Source: Fibrobacter intestinalis
GTDB taxonomy: Bacteria; Fibrobacterota; Fibrobacteria; Fibrobacterales; Fibrobacteraceae
Assembly: GCF_900167415.1 (NCBI RefSeq)
Contig: NZ_FUWU01000015.1
Coordinates: 1 to 59,609, forward strand
Reading direction: 5' to 3'
Length of the DNA stretch: 59,609 bases
Positions 8,464 through 17,508 of the stretch are shown here, in pieces. A program made the translations under genes and the position numbers. The number at the start of each line of letters is the position of its first letter. The first letter of the stretch is position 1. The notes beneath the pieces were generated by a model. The model saw only the letters and a list, made by a program, of their open reading frames with translations, was not told the origin of the DNA and made no database searches.

Positions 8464-9090
8464 TCAATACAGAATTTTTTCAGCGGCGATGGTGGTTGCC
8501 GCTCCGTGCCCGCAGCATACGACGGTTTTGGCGTCCAGCACGAGGAGCTTTTCCCGGATGGATTTCAATAGGGTCGTTTCGTCTCCGCAAAACAAATCGG
8601 TGCGGCCTCGTCCGCCTTGGAACAGAACGTCGCCAGAAAACAGTACGCCTTCCGATTTTTCGTAAAGAGCCAGACTTCCCGGCGAATGCCCGGGCACTTC
8701 CAGCACTTGGAAAGACATCTTGCCGACTTTGATGATGTCTCCCTCTTTCAAAAAGTTTCGAGGCTGGGGAACTTTCTCGTGGATTTCCAGACCGAAAAGT
8801 GCCGCCTGTTTTTCAACCCCTTGGATAAGAAATAAATCCTTTTCCCCGACTTCTGCCGAAATTCGAAAATCCCGTTCCACGAAGCCGTTGCCCAGACAAT
8901 GATCCAGATGCAGGTGTGTATTGATGAGGCGTTTGGGAAGGAGTCGGTTGCTTTGGATAAAATCTTTGGCTTTGTTCCATTCGGTTTCGTTGTAGAATCC
9001 GGGATCAATCAAAAGGGCTTCTCGCGTGTCGTCATAGACGATGTAGGAATTTTCTTGAAAGGGGTTGCAAATGAAATTTTGGATATTCAT
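8464..9090 (-). CDS. Metallo-beta-lactamase-fold hydrolase (glyoxalase II-like)
   Basis: A 208-residue cytoplasmic hydrolase. The zinc-binding motif THLHLDH (about residues 58-64), EVPGHSPGS, the bridging Asp in LFSGDVLF and the late VCCGHG His are all present in order. These define the MBL superfamily, and the length matches the short hydroxyacylglutathione hydrolase-like group of anaerobes rather than full GloB. It starts MNIQNFICNPFQENSYIVYD, a common opening in this group. The natural thioester or other substrate is unknown. Confidence 0.9.
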   Translation of the reverse strand: MNIQNFICNPFQENSYIVYDDTREALLIDPGFYNETEWNKAKDFIQSNRLLPKRLINTHLHLDHCLGNGFVERDFRISAEVGEKDLFLIQGVEKQAALFGLEIHEKVPQPRNFLKEGDIIKVGKMSFQVLEVPGHSPGSLALYEKSEGVLFSGDVLFQGGRGRTDLFCGDETTLLKSIREKLLVLDAKTVVCCGHGAATTIAAEKILY

Positions 9091-9191
9091 GCCTTTGAAT
9101 ATATATTTTCAAAAGTTCGCGTGTTTTGCTTGCGGCGGCTTTATGCCGACGTTAAATGCCAACGGGATGAACGGTTCAACAAGGGTGTGTT

Positions 9192-11000
9192 ATGTGTCGT
9201 TTTCAAAAAGTCCTCCTTGCGCTGGGTGCGCTTTCCATGTCGGCTTTTGCCGCGTCCATGGTTTCTCAAAATCTGGATTACTCGGATCATCTTCAAAGTT
9301 TTTACAATCCGGATATCGGATTTTATACTCCCCAGACCATGCATTTGAAGGTTTCCGGGAACACGCCCATTGCAAAACCGTATGGGCGTTTTTTGCATTT
9401 GCGGGCGGAGCTTTCGGAATTTAGCGACAAGGCCTGGTGGATAAGCGATGGCGATACCGTGCGGGGGACGAGTCGGGATTTGACGGAGGACGCCCTGCAA
9501 GTGCTGGGAGAGACTTTGGATAATGTTCGCAAAAATTCGGGAACCACGATTATCCGCTTTTGCTACGACCCTTGGTATAACGGACATAGCAACACCACGC
9601 CAGATCAAAGCGTCATTTTACGGCATCTGGAGCAGCTGGCGCCGGTTCTTTCCGAACACTTGGACGTGATTACCGCTTGGGAAATCGGGATTTACGGAGC
9701 TTATGGCGAAATGCATTCGGATACCATGATCACTCACGAAAAAGTCGGGGAAGCGATTCGTTTTGCTTTGGAACACACGCCGCCCGAATTGAAAATTTTG
9801 ACCCGGACCCCACGCTATGCGGCATACGCGCTGGGTTTTGCCAAGAATGCGGAGAATCCGGCCTTGGATGCCGATCCGAATGTCCACTTCAACGTGGAAA
9901 GCGAAGTGTTTCAGAGAATCGCCAAGGCAAAAAAGGACACCTTGTTTCGCCTGGGAATGTTTAACGACGGCTATTTGGGGACGCAATACGATTATGGAAC
10001 CTGGAGCACTACGGCAGAAAACGGAATTTCCCGGGAAGAAGGAGTTGCTTGGCTGGAAACTTACGGCATGCACACGCCCTATGGCGGCGAAGCGCTGACG
10101 ACGGCTTCGGGCTATCAAGAAATCAATACGCCGGATTTTATCGCTTACGAGGGATTCCGCACCCACACCAGTTATTTGAATATCCAATGGAATTACAATC
10201 TGATTGAACGCTGGAAAAATACCGACGTTTTTACCGCGCGAAAGTCCAATGCCATCGATTCCGGGTACAACGGGATTTCCGGATTCAAGTATATCAACGA
10301 CCATCTGGGCTACCGTTTTGTTCTGAGAAATTCCTGGATGAACGACTCCGTGGGAATTGGCGGGCAATTGCAAGTGGCATTGCTGCTGCAAAATGTGGGT
10401 TTTGGGAATGTCACCCGGAAAAAGGCCACGACGCTGATTTTCAAATCGGATGCAAATGAAAGCATTTACGAAATTCGCCCGGATTCGGCCACGGACATTG
10501 GGAAAATCCTCTCCCGGAAAATGAACGCCGACACCACCATTTCCTATGACGGAACGGATACGCTCCGGATTTTGGCGAAGCTGCCCGAAGAAATGCCCCT
10601 GGGCCTTTGGAACGTGTTTGTGCGTTTTTCGGAGGACGGCGATTTTCGCACGGATGAAAATTTTTCCGTTATCCGCTTTGCCAATGATTCCAACTATTTC
10701 GATAAGGAAACGGGTTCCAATTTTGTCGGCACTTTTATCTTAAGCGACAGAATTCAATCGCTCCAAAGTCGGCCCGTGACCTCTGCGGTGGAATTGCGGC
10801 AAAATGGGAAAATGCTCATTGTTCGCCACGGCCAAGAGATTGAAATTTTGGATTTGAACGGCGTCCTGCTGGAAAGAAGGGCGATTCCGGAAAGGGAATG
10901 GATTTGGGACATTTCTAAATTTCCCGCCGGGCCTTTGGTTGTTCGCGTTAAAGACCGAAATGGAATTGCGCGAATCCAAAAAATAGAGTGCAGGAAGTAG
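9192..11000 (+). CDS. Secreted DUF4874/DUF4832-like protein with C-terminal sorting-like domain
   Basis: A 602-residue secreted protein with a signal peptide (VLLALGALSMSAFAA). Residues 30-190 (NPDIGFYTP, LRAELSEFSDK, TTIIRFCYDPWYNG, VITAWEIGIYGAYGEMHS) resemble the TIM-barrel-like DUF4874 module. The following part (GYNGISGFKYINDHLGYRFV and on) resembles DUF4832, a beta-sandwich often attached to it. The last 80 residues (EIEILDLNGVLLERR, FPAGPLVVRVKDRNG) look like a type IX-type C-terminal sorting or autodiagnostic domain. Such proteins are suspected glycan-active proteins, but the activity is unproven. The start follows a weak AGGGTG site. Confidence 0.72.
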   Translation: MCRFQKVLLALGALSMSAFAASMVSQNLDYSDHLQSFYNPDIGFYTPQTMHLKVSGNTPIAKPYGRFLHLRAELSEFSDKAWWISDGDTVRGTSRDLTEDALQVLGETLDNVRKNSGTTIIRFCYDPWYNGHSNTTPDQSVILRHLEQLAPVLSEHLDVITAWEIGIYGAYGEMHSDTMITHEKVGEAIRFALEHTPPELKILTRTPRYAAYALGFAKNAENPALDADPNVHFNVESEVFQRIAKAKKDTLFRLGMFNDGYLGTQYDYGTWSTTAENGISREEGVAWLETYGMHTPYGGEALTTASGYQEINTPDFIAYEGFRTHTSYLNIQWNYNLIERWKNTDVFTARKSNAIDSGYNGISGFKYINDHLGYRFVLRNSWMNDSVGIGGQLQVALLLQNVGFGNVTRKKATTLIFKSDANESIYEIRPDSATDIGKILSRKMNADTTISYDGTDTLRILAKLPEEMPLGLWNVFVRFSEDGDFRTDENFSVIRFANDSNYFDKETGSNFVGTFILSDRIQSLQSRPVTSAVELRQNGKMLIVRHGQEIEILDLNGVLLERRAIPEREWIWDISKFPAGPLVVRVKDRNGIARIQKIECRK

Positions 11001-11011
11001 CGCATAAATTT

Positions 11012-11941
11012 TCAAGTCGCCGCGAGTTGGAAAATGGCGTTCTGGTATTGGGGGAGTGAACGCGCTTTGCGGATTTCTTTGGCGATTTTGTGCGGCAAGT
11101 CGACGAATGTCCAAAACGGACGAATTTTGTCGAGAAGCTGCTGCGGATTTTGCCATTTGGCCCTGTAATCGTTGAATACCGCCGTGTGAATTTGCAGGAG
11201 GGTAGGAATCGGGGCCAGCTTTTTTTGAATGGCGGACTCCCGGGCGAGAGTTGGCCTTTGCAGCAGTCCGCGTCCGATCATGACTCCGGCAAGTCGGGGA
11301 AATTCCGATTCCAGCTTATCGATTTGGGAAGAGGAAACGATGTCGCCGTTGAAAAGAAGCGGGTGCGCGCAGGCTTCGTAAAAGCGTCGAAAGGAATCCA
11401 TGTCGAGTTCTCCGCGATATTGCTGCACGCCCAGTCGAGGGTGGAGGACGATGTGCGAAAGGGGCGCGGAGTTGAATAGGGAGAGCTGCCGGAAGATCTC
11501 GCTGGGGCTGTTCATTCCCGTGCGCAATTTGATGCTGAATTGGACTTCTGGCGCATAGCGTCCGATTTCTTGGAAAATTTCCTGAACCTTTTCGGGACGT
11601 TCCAAAATTCCTGCGCCACGTCCGGCGAGCGTCTGCTTGGGAAAGGGACAACCCATATTCAAATTGATTTCTCGAAATCCGTTTTGCAGCAGGCATTCGA
11701 CGAGTCGGTAAAATTCCTCGGCATTCTTGGCGATAATCTGCGGAATCAGGCGGTAACCAGCCGCTTCCCCGCGGGACTTGTCTTCGAGAAGGTCGTTCAG
11801 GTCCTTTGCGCGGGCTTTGCCTTTTTCAAGGCGTAAAAAGGGCGTGTAATAGGCGGCGATCCCCCCGGCGAATTTGGCGTGGGCTCGTCTGTATGCGGAA
11901 TCCGTAAATCCCTGGAGGGGCGCAAAGTGGACGGGAAGCAT
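11012..11941 (-). CDS. tRNA-dihydrouridine synthase (Dus family)
   Basis: A 309-residue FMN-dependent reductase of uridines in tRNA. It opens with the APLQGFTDSAYR substrate and FMN loop and has the catalytic Cys in INLNMGCPFPKQTLAGRGAG near residue 98. KLRTGMNS, IVLHPRLGVQQYRG and LLFNGDIVSSSQ complete the barrel motifs. It is closest to the DusC-like short group by eye, but the exact subfamily and modified position are unsettled. Its ATG overlaps the stop of the upstream M23 peptidase gene (TAATG), so the two are co-transcribed. Confidence 0.92.
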   Translation of the reverse strand: MLPVHFAPLQGFTDSAYRRAHAKFAGGIAAYYTPFLRLEKGKARAKDLNDLLEDKSRGEAAGYRLIPQIIAKNAEEFYRLVECLLQNGFREINLNMGCPFPKQTLAGRGAGILERPEKVQEIFQEIGRYAPEVQFSIKLRTGMNSPSEIFRQLSLFNSAPLSHIVLHPRLGVQQYRGELDMDSFRRFYEACAHPLLFNGDIVSSSQIDKLESEFPRLAGVMIGRGLLQRPTLARESAIQKKLAPIPTLLQIHTAVFNDYRAKWQNPQQLLDKIRPFWTFVDLPHKIAKEIRKARSLPQYQNAIFQLAAT

Positions 11942-12873
11942 TACGAACAGCGAAGCCGTTGTCCGATTCGCAGGACGCTGTTTCTTTTGATGCGGTTCAG
12001 CCGACAGATTTTTTCCACGGACGTGCCGTATTTTCTGGCGATGGCGCCGAGGGTGTCTCCCTTTTTCACGCGGTAGATGCGGTATTTGGAAAGTTCCTGC
12101 TGGATGGCGAGGTGGTCGGCACGGGCGACTTCCGTCGAAATTTTTGCCGCGTTTTCGGCAAGAACTCCGTCCGGGAAATTAAAAACCTCTTCCGGTGAAA
12201 TGTTGATGTCCTTGTAACGGATTTCGAAATGCAAGTGCGAACCTGTCGATCTCCCGGTGTTTCCGCCCAGCCCGATGAGGGAACCGCCAGAAACCTCGTC
12301 ACCGATTTTGACAAGCCGTTTGGACAAGTGCCCGTAAAGGGTCCGCGTGCCATTTGGGTGCTCCAGCAAAATGTAATGCCCGTAGCCCCGTCTTTCGTAC
12401 GCGGCCTTGATGACTTTTCCGTCGTGGGCGGCGACGATGGAATCCCCTTTGAAAACCTTGACGTCGATGCCGCGGTGCAGCCGGTAATGGCGAATGCCGT
12501 AAGGCGAAGTGATGCGGGTCGCGTGCACGGTGGGCAAGAACCAGTCCGAAAAATCCAGAGCGCTCGCCGCCAGGGAAGAATCGCTCAAGTCCGTTTGAAC
12601 GGCGGAATCCAGGGAACATTCCGGTTCCGTATCCGGGTCGTCTGCGGGCATGGCAAGTGCCACATTTTCGCTGGAATCCGCTTTCTCGGCAAAGGGTTCC
12701 TCGTTTTCGGGGACATCCCGATTTTCTGCATCCGGGGCGCAGGAATCCTCTTCGGGCGTTGCGGCGACAGCCGCCGAATCCGCCGTTTCTTGAAGATTCT
12801 GGGCGGCATCTTCCGTTAAAGCAAAAGCCGGAATAGCGACGAGCAGAAAGCACCAGGAAAGAAAACGAATCAT
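11941..12873 (-). CDS. M23 peptidase with C-terminal LysM domain
   Basis: A 310-residue exported cell-wall protein. A signal peptide (LLVAIPAFA) is followed by about 90 acidic, low-complexity residues. The M23 domain then has SPYGIRHYRLHRGIDVKV with the first zinc His and Asp, YGHYILLEHPNG, LYGHLSK and SHLHFEIRY with the HLH motif. All zinc ligands are kept, so it is likely an active endopeptidase and not an EnvC/NlpD-type activator. A single LysM domain (YRVKKGDTLGAIARKYGTSV) ends the protein. It is upstream of and overlaps dus. Confidence 0.92.
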   Translation of the reverse strand: MIRFLSWCFLLVAIPAFALTEDAAQNLQETADSAAVAATPEEDSCAPDAENRDVPENEEPFAEKADSSENVALAMPADDPDTEPECSLDSAVQTDLSDSSLAASALDFSDWFLPTVHATRITSPYGIRHYRLHRGIDVKVFKGDSIVAAHDGKVIKAAYERRGYGHYILLEHPNGTRTLYGHLSKRLVKIGDEVSGGSLIGLGGNTGRSTGSHLHFEIRYKDINISPEEVFNFPDGVLAENAAKISTEVARADHLAIQQELSKYRIYRVKKGDTLGAIARKYGTSVEKICRLNRIKRNSVLRIGQRLRCS

Positions 12874-13087
12874 AGCGAGGCAAAATTAGAAAAATTTCCG
12901 GGTCAAAAAGCCGGGGCGTTCCCCGCACCTTGAGCGGGAACACAAGGCGGACGGGTGCGGGTCGGGCTCTGCTCGGGCGTAGCCCTCATCGTGCCTCATC
13001 CGGTTGGCGAGTCACGCCGCCTTCGCGCGACGATCCCTAACGCGATTTAGGAACATTCCACTTCGTGCATGCGCCAGCAAAAGAAAA
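12874..13087. other. GC-rich intergenic stretch, no gene found
   Basis: Between the M23 gene start and the next terminator lies a GC-rich, repeat-like stretch (for example GGGTGCGGGTCGGGCTCTGC at 12954). A short open frame runs through it, but without a start site or recognisable product. Confidence 0.4.
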
Positions 13088-13111
13088 CCCGCCGACAAAA
13101 AAATCGGCGGG
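13088..13111 (-). terminator. Terminator of the HExxH secreted protein gene
   Basis: CCCGCCGA and TCGGCGGG form a perfect 8-base stem around an A-rich loop. On the minus strand it is followed by TTTTCTTTT. It lies 25 bases past the stop of the minus-strand gene at 13136..15607. Confidence 0.85.
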
Positions 13112-13135
13112 ATTTTGGGTTGGGATTGGTATTTG

Positions 13136-15607
13136 TTATTTGGAAATGGTGACGCTTCTGGCTTCTCGATAAGAACCCGTCGTCAATTTGACAATGTATG
13201 TCCCCTGCGGCATATTGCGCAAATCGAACTGGTGCTGGTGCGTCCCGGCATTTTGCAGCGGGGTGATTTCGTAAGTCAGCAGTGCGCCATAGGCATTGAA
13301 CAGGCTGATTTTCACATTGTCCTTGTTCGGCAGCGTGTATTGGATGTCAAGAATGCCGCGCTTGTTTCTCAAGGAGAAATGCGTTGCGGGTCCGCTGATT
13401 CCATACATCAAGGCCGTCGTTGCGCCGCCGTTGCCAATCTCGTTCGTGATTTTGACGGTGACTTTATAGAGGACGGTTTTGCCGTTGTAGGTGAATCCCT
13501 GCTGGAACGAGTAAGAATCCCCGTTGGAAACGCGGTTCGGGTAATGTCCGACGACAGCGGAATCCTTGTCGAACTGAAATTCCGAATAGAAAATCGCCGA
13601 TTCGCCGTAATCTACGACGTTGCCTTTGGAATCAAACCAGTGTCCGGGAGCGTTTGCGGTAGAATTTGTGTTTTTCGCTTGCGTGTCGTGGTTGATGGCA
13701 AAGTAAGTCGCTTGCTGCATATCCGCAGTGGAAAGCCCGAGAGCGGAAGAGACTTGCGAAAGGTTCAGCCCGAATTTAACTCCGGCGTAGTTGTCGTCAA
13801 TCGGGAGGGTGATGTTCACATCGTAGGAGAGGACGACGGTTTCTGCAACTTCCGAGGAAGAAGAAATGCTGGAACTGCTCGGCGTATAAGAAGAGCTGGA
13901 GCTGGGCGTTGTCGAAGAGCTGCTCGGAACGGAGCTGGAGCTGCTTGGAACAGAACTGGAACTGCTCGGTGCGGAGCTGGAACTGCCCGGTCTCGAAGAA
14001 GAGCTGCTGGAGTTGCCGCTCGAAGAGCTTCCGGGAAGGCTGTTCCAATCATAGTCCAGTTTGAAGTCATTATAGTATTTGGTGTATGCATCGCCGGCTC
14101 CGCTGATACCTTCTTCGAGTTTCAGCTTGTAGTCGAAATGCTTGGTACGGATATCCGTGTTGTTGGTGTATTGGTAATCGGTGTTCACGACGACGGCAAA
14201 GACCATCTGGGCACCGTTTGTGGAAGAAGGTGTCTTGTCCAGTCGAAGAGTGACGCTGCCTTCGCCGGTAATGGGTTCGCTGTAAACTGGTGTGCCGTCT
14301 GTCGCGCGGTAGCAAATCAGGAAGTTCATGTTGGTGTTGTTGGAATTGCTGCCATTGGGATAGAACGTCACCGTTACCTGCTTGGATCCGCTTTGCACTT
14401 TCAGCGGAATGTAGTTGGCGCCGGACCAACCCGGAGTGATATCCTGATTCGGAACAAGATATTCACCGCTTGCAGTTACCGTTTGGTAAGGGGTCATCTT
14501 CCAAGTATAACTGTAGTTTCCGTTATCCCAGTAATCCTGTTCCCAATAAGTATTGCTCCCGAAATTCTGGTTTAGCAAATTCTTGATTTCGTTGGACCAT
14601 TCCTTCATATCCAAAAGGGCGAGTTTTGCACGGAATTCCGTAATCAGGCGGCGCGTTCCTTCAACGCCAAGTCCTTCGTTGAGAGCGTATGTTTCGAGCA
14701 GGTACTTCGTCTTGCCGTAAGCATTTCCATAAATCCAGCGGACAGAGCCTGTACCAAGCCAAGTCCCCAAAAAAGTAGGGAAGATGTTGCTGTATTGGGC
14801 GCCGCCTAAAAGGTATCTCTGGTTCCTGCCGGTGACTCCACCGTTGTCTGCACCACCCCCGGGGCCTCCGAAGGTTCCGTCAATCAGCCAGCCCGAATAA
14901 GTTTCTATAGGCATAAAGGGCGCGATGACGGTTGCGGCGTTCAAAAATCCCATGCCGCTGTAAACCGCATTGCGATGGCTGAACATATCCTGCTGAATCC
15001 AGGTGTTGCCCGCTTCCTGGAACCAATGCGCATCCTTGGCACCCGGGTAGGCGTTAGTCATCGAGTGAATGCCTTCGTGAATCATGGCATCCATTTGCGC
15101 CACGCGATCACGGTAGGGGCAGCTGGTGTTGAAACTATAAAGCGGATAAAAAGAAGCTGCGACAGCCGTGTAACCAGCGATATAAGTCTGCCAACCGCCG
15201 GTTGTATCCGTCTTGCTGCCCCCGGCGCAAGTCCCCGAACCATAATAATAAATCGCACTATACTTGCCGTCCTGCGCCTGGGCATCCGGAGCCCAACCCA
15301 AGGTGTCGTAGAGGTAACTGAAATCCGTATCGTATTTTTTCAGGATGCTGTCGATGGTCACGTCCGTAATGCGCGAATCCCGATCGGCTCCCCAATAAAG
15401 CGCCCACCATTTTCCGGCTTTTTTCCCGGTAACGCCGGAGCAGTTGTTGTTAAATTGCGTCGGTGGCTGAACGACCCCGATGTGCGTTTTGGTGTCGTAA
15501 TCCAGGTCCGAGCGGTAGCCCGGCCAAACGTAAGCGTCGCCGTTGGCGGCAAAAGTCCAGGAAAAGGACCCAGCCAGCATCAGAGCGAAAAGATTTCTTG
15601 ATTTCAT
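13136..15607 (-). CDS. Secreted putative zinc metalloprotease with Ser-rich linker and DUF4859-like domain
   Basis: An 823-residue multidomain secreted protein. A signal peptide (LFALMLAGSFSWTFAA) is followed by a 500-residue catalytic-like region with HEGIH (HExxH) in QMDAMIHEGIHSMTN, and 17 residues later HWFQEAGN, whose Glu could be the third zinc ligand of a gluzincin-type site. A Ser/Pro linker of about 60 residues follows. Next comes a domain resembling DUF4859 (VVLSYDVNITLPIDDNY, FAINHD, NAPGHWFDSKGNVVDYG). The end (NVKISLFNAYGALL, MPQGTYIVKLTTG) resembles a type IX C-terminal sorting domain. The ATG at 15607 has an AAGGACGG ribosome site. Protease activity is inferred from the motif only. 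Confidence 0.75.
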   Translation of the reverse strand: MKSRNLFALMLAGSFSWTFAANGDAYVWPGYRSDLDYDTKTHIGVVQPPTQFNNNCSGVTGKKAGKWWALYWGADRDSRITDVTIDSILKKYDTDFSYLYDTLGWAPDAQAQDGKYSAIYYYGSGTCAGGSKTDTTGGWQTYIAGYTAVAASFYPLYSFNTSCPYRDRVAQMDAMIHEGIHSMTNAYPGAKDAHWFQEAGNTWIQQDMFSHRNAVYSGMGFLNAATVIAPFMPIETYSGWLIDGTFGGPGGGADNGGVTGRNQRYLLGGAQYSNIFPTFLGTWLGTGSVRWIYGNAYGKTKYLLETYALNEGLGVEGTRRLITEFRAKLALLDMKEWSNEIKNLLNQNFGSNTYWEQDYWDNGNYSYTWKMTPYQTVTASGEYLVPNQDITPGWSGANYIPLKVQSGSKQVTVTFYPNGSNSNNTNMNFLICYRATDGTPVYSEPITGEGSVTLRLDKTPSSTNGAQMVFAVVVNTDYQYTNNTDIRTKHFDYKLKLEEGISGAGDAYTKYYNDFKLDYDWNSLPGSSSSGNSSSSSSRPGSSSSAPSSSSSVPSSSSSVPSSSSTTPSSSSSYTPSSSSISSSSEVAETVVLSYDVNITLPIDDNYAGVKFGLNLSQVSSALGLSTADMQQATYFAINHDTQAKNTNSTANAPGHWFDSKGNVVDYGESAIFYSEFQFDKDSAVVGHYPNRVSNGDSYSFQQGFTYNGKTVLYKVTVKITNEIGNGGATTALMYGISGPATHFSLRNKRGILDIQYTLPNKDNVKISLFNAYGALLTYEITPLQNAGTHQHQFDLRNMPQGTYIVKLTTGSYREARSVTISK

Positions 15608-15878
15608 TTCCAAACCGTCCTTTAAAATTTTTTATTCAGGTGTGTAAAAAATAATCCACGAAAGCAGAAAATAGTGTTAATAAACCTTTTCAATTTGGAT
15701 GTTTCGTGTTGCAAGCGTGTAAAAATTTTTGGATCTGTGTGTAACACTCCAAGAAGTACTCGCGATTGAATTTTTTAGTGGAATTTCTTTCGCGAGGTGA
15801 ACTCGGTTATCAGTTATTAGTTATCAGTTTTCAGTTCTAACTCCCAACTCCCAACTAATCTCTTGTCTCTGACCACTA
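15608..15878. repeat. Intergenic gap with AGTTATCAGTT-type low-complexity repeat
   Basis: The 271-base gap has AT-rich promoter-like sequence next to the secreted protein gene. At 15800-15870 lies a run of short near-repeats of the form AGTTATCAGTTTTCAGTTCT and CAACTCCCAACT. The same words recur at about 16484, 17393, 21303, 39935, 44618 and 47627. Confidence 0.6.
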
Positions 15879-16436
15879 CTAGAGAAGGTCTTGGAAAGAG
15901 AACCGAACAGGTTTCCATTCTCCGGGTTTTAATCCAGAAAGGGAGAGCTTTCCAATTTGAATGCGGATAAGGCGCAGTGTTGGATAGCCGACCGCGGCGG
16001 TCATGTGCCGAACCTGGCGGTTTTTGCCCTCGGTCAGGGTGATTTTTATCCAGGATGTGGGAATGTTTGCCCGAAAACGAACCGGCGGATGGCGTGGCCA
16101 AAGATCTTCGGGTTCCGGGACGATTTCCGCTCGGCATTTTTTTGTGCGGTAGCCTTTGATGAGCACCCCGTTTTCCAATTTTTGAATGGCCGCTTCGGAA
16201 ATTTGCCCTTCTACTTGGACCAGATAGGTTCTCGGGTGTCCGTTTTTAGGGTCAAGAAGCTTGTGGATGAGTTTCCCGTCGTCGGTCAAAAGGAGCGCGC
16301 CCTCGCTGTCGTGGTCGAGCCGACCCGCCGCATAAACGCCTTTGGGAAAGTGGAACTCGTCCAGAGCCCGGTGGTTTCCTTCGGGAGTGAATTGGCTGAG
16401 GACGCCGAAAGGCTTGTTGAAAAGAATCGTGGGCAT
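15879..16436 (-). CDS. rluE: rRNA pseudouridine synthase, RluE type
   Basis: A 185-residue member of the RsuA/RluB/RluE family lacking an S4 domain, as in RluE. It begins with the FNKPFGVLSQFTPEG signature and has the catalytic Asp in AAGRLDHDSEGALLLTDDG near residue 41. YLVQVEGQI and LTEGKNRQVRHMTAAVGYPT, the family's RQ(V/I)R motif, follow. RluE isomerises a single uridine of 23S rRNA in E. coli; the site here is assumed by family. It is a stand-alone gene between two repeat-rich gaps. Confidence 0.9.
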   Translation of the reverse strand: MPTILFNKPFGVLSQFTPEGNHRALDEFHFPKGVYAAGRLDHDSEGALLLTDDGKLIHKLLDPKNGHPRTYLVQVEGQISEAAIQKLENGVLIKGYRTKKCRAEIVPEPEDLWPRHPPVRFRANIPTSWIKITLTEGKNRQVRHMTAAVGYPTLRLIRIQIGKLSLSGLKPGEWKPVRFSFQDLL

Positions 16437-17006
16437 AGGCGAAATCGTGTTTTTATAAAATTAACTTTTTGGGCATCTCTAGATAGTTGGTAGTTATCAG
16501 TTTTCAGTTGTTTGTTTTCAGTTATCAGTCTGCATTGTCTATCTAACCACGAATCCCTTTTCCCTTCACGCTGCTTGCCGCCCTTCGATTGGTTCGACAA
16601 ACGGTTGCTGAGCTTGTCGAAGCATTCTCCAAAGCCATTTTTAGAGATTGCCTTTTTTTGGGGGGATTATATACAATCTTCCTCCAAATTCTCACAAATA
16701 AAATTTTTTTCAAAGCGTGAATTTCCTTTTCACAAGGGGAATTTCTTCTCGCAGAGTGCGAGGTGCTCGCTTTCCCATGAGCCTTGGGAACTTGTTCCCT
16801 TAGGCGAATTGTGCAGCGCCCCATGAGCCTTGGAAGCTTGCTTCCCTAGACGAATTGTCCCTTGCAGGGATACTTCAACTATGGAATCGGAGATTCCAAG
16901 TTTCAGGGATGCAAAGCCCAAGCAATCTGTGCTGGCACCTCGTCATTGCGAGGAGCGTAGCGACGTGGCAATCTTGTCTGCGGGAAAGGATTGCTTCTCC
17001 ACATAG

Positions 17007-17048
17007 AGGATAACTCCACTAAGTCAATAAATTGACAAGTGTCGTATA
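17007..17048 (+). repeat. Hairpin repeat element, copy 1
   Basis: The sequence ATAACTCCACTAAGTCAATA continues with AATTGACAAGTGTCGTATA. CACT pairs with AGTG, and GTCAAT with ATTGAC, around a two-base tip. A nearly identical copy sits at 48138-48180, and a variant with a different but still paired tip at 48086-48129. Confidence 0.7.
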
Positions 17049-17468
17049 ACCCCTCCGGGGTTCGGGGTGACGGTCGCTTTCAAATATGACTGATTTTCTC
17101 CTTGGTGGGTACGCAATGACGAATACTACTAGTCTCCTCGAAGATAATGCCTGCAAACAAGCTTGCGGCGCAACATTCGCCTTGCACGCTTTTGCGAAGG
17201 CTCCCTTCCAGGGACAATTCGTCTAAAAGAGTAAAACTCTTAAGACTCATAGGCAGCCCCCTTATCCCTTCACCCTATCCCCCGCCACGCTTTGCTGTGG
17301 GAAATTTTGAATTCTAGAGCGGAATAAGTTGTATTACGTTGCGAGAGGGTGAACTTCTTTTCAAACGGGGCTTTTTCTTTCACAAGGGGAACTCAGTTAT
17401 CAGTTCCAACACACAACTTTCAACTAACCCCTAATCACTAACCACTTACAAACAAATCGGGTGGAATT

Positions 17469-17497
17469 TTGTATATAAGTCCTTTTTTTTCTATAAT
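17469..17497 (+). promoter_or_regulatory. Possible guaA promoter
   Basis: TATAAT at 17492-17497 is preceded after 17 bases by TTGTAT at 17469. It ends only 11 bases before the annotated ATG, so the transcript would be nearly leaderless or translation would begin at the second ATG (17518). The -35 match is weak. Confidence 0.35.
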
Positions 17498-17508
17498 TAC
17501 GGGCGAAT

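Larger units (their letters stand above)
16437..17508. repeat. Repeat-filled intergenic region upstream of guaA
   Basis: No gene is seen in this 1.07 kb gap. From left to right it contains AGTTATCAGTTTTCAGTT words (16487-16535), a TTCGACAAACGGTTGCTGAG repeat copy (16581-16624), TTTCACAAGGGGAATTTC (16726-16745) and a composite element at 16786-17075. The composite includes GTCATTGCGAGGAGCGTAGC and the hairpin element at 17007-17048. It then has a second TTTCACAAGGGGAACTCAG (about 17380) and an ATCGGGTGGAATTTTGTATA motif at 17456. The composite element reappears at 47877-48203. Confidence 0.75.

Noticed and set aside
16512-16826. Open frames of about 100 codons on both strands upstream of guaA
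   Set aside because: They run through dispersed repeats found in other gaps in other frames, so coding is unlikely.
16943-16980. Possible tRNA-like or attachment sequence in the GTCATTGCGAG repeat
   Set aside because: No cloverleaf could be drawn and the word belongs to a dispersed repeat family. No tRNA gene was seen anywhere in the window.
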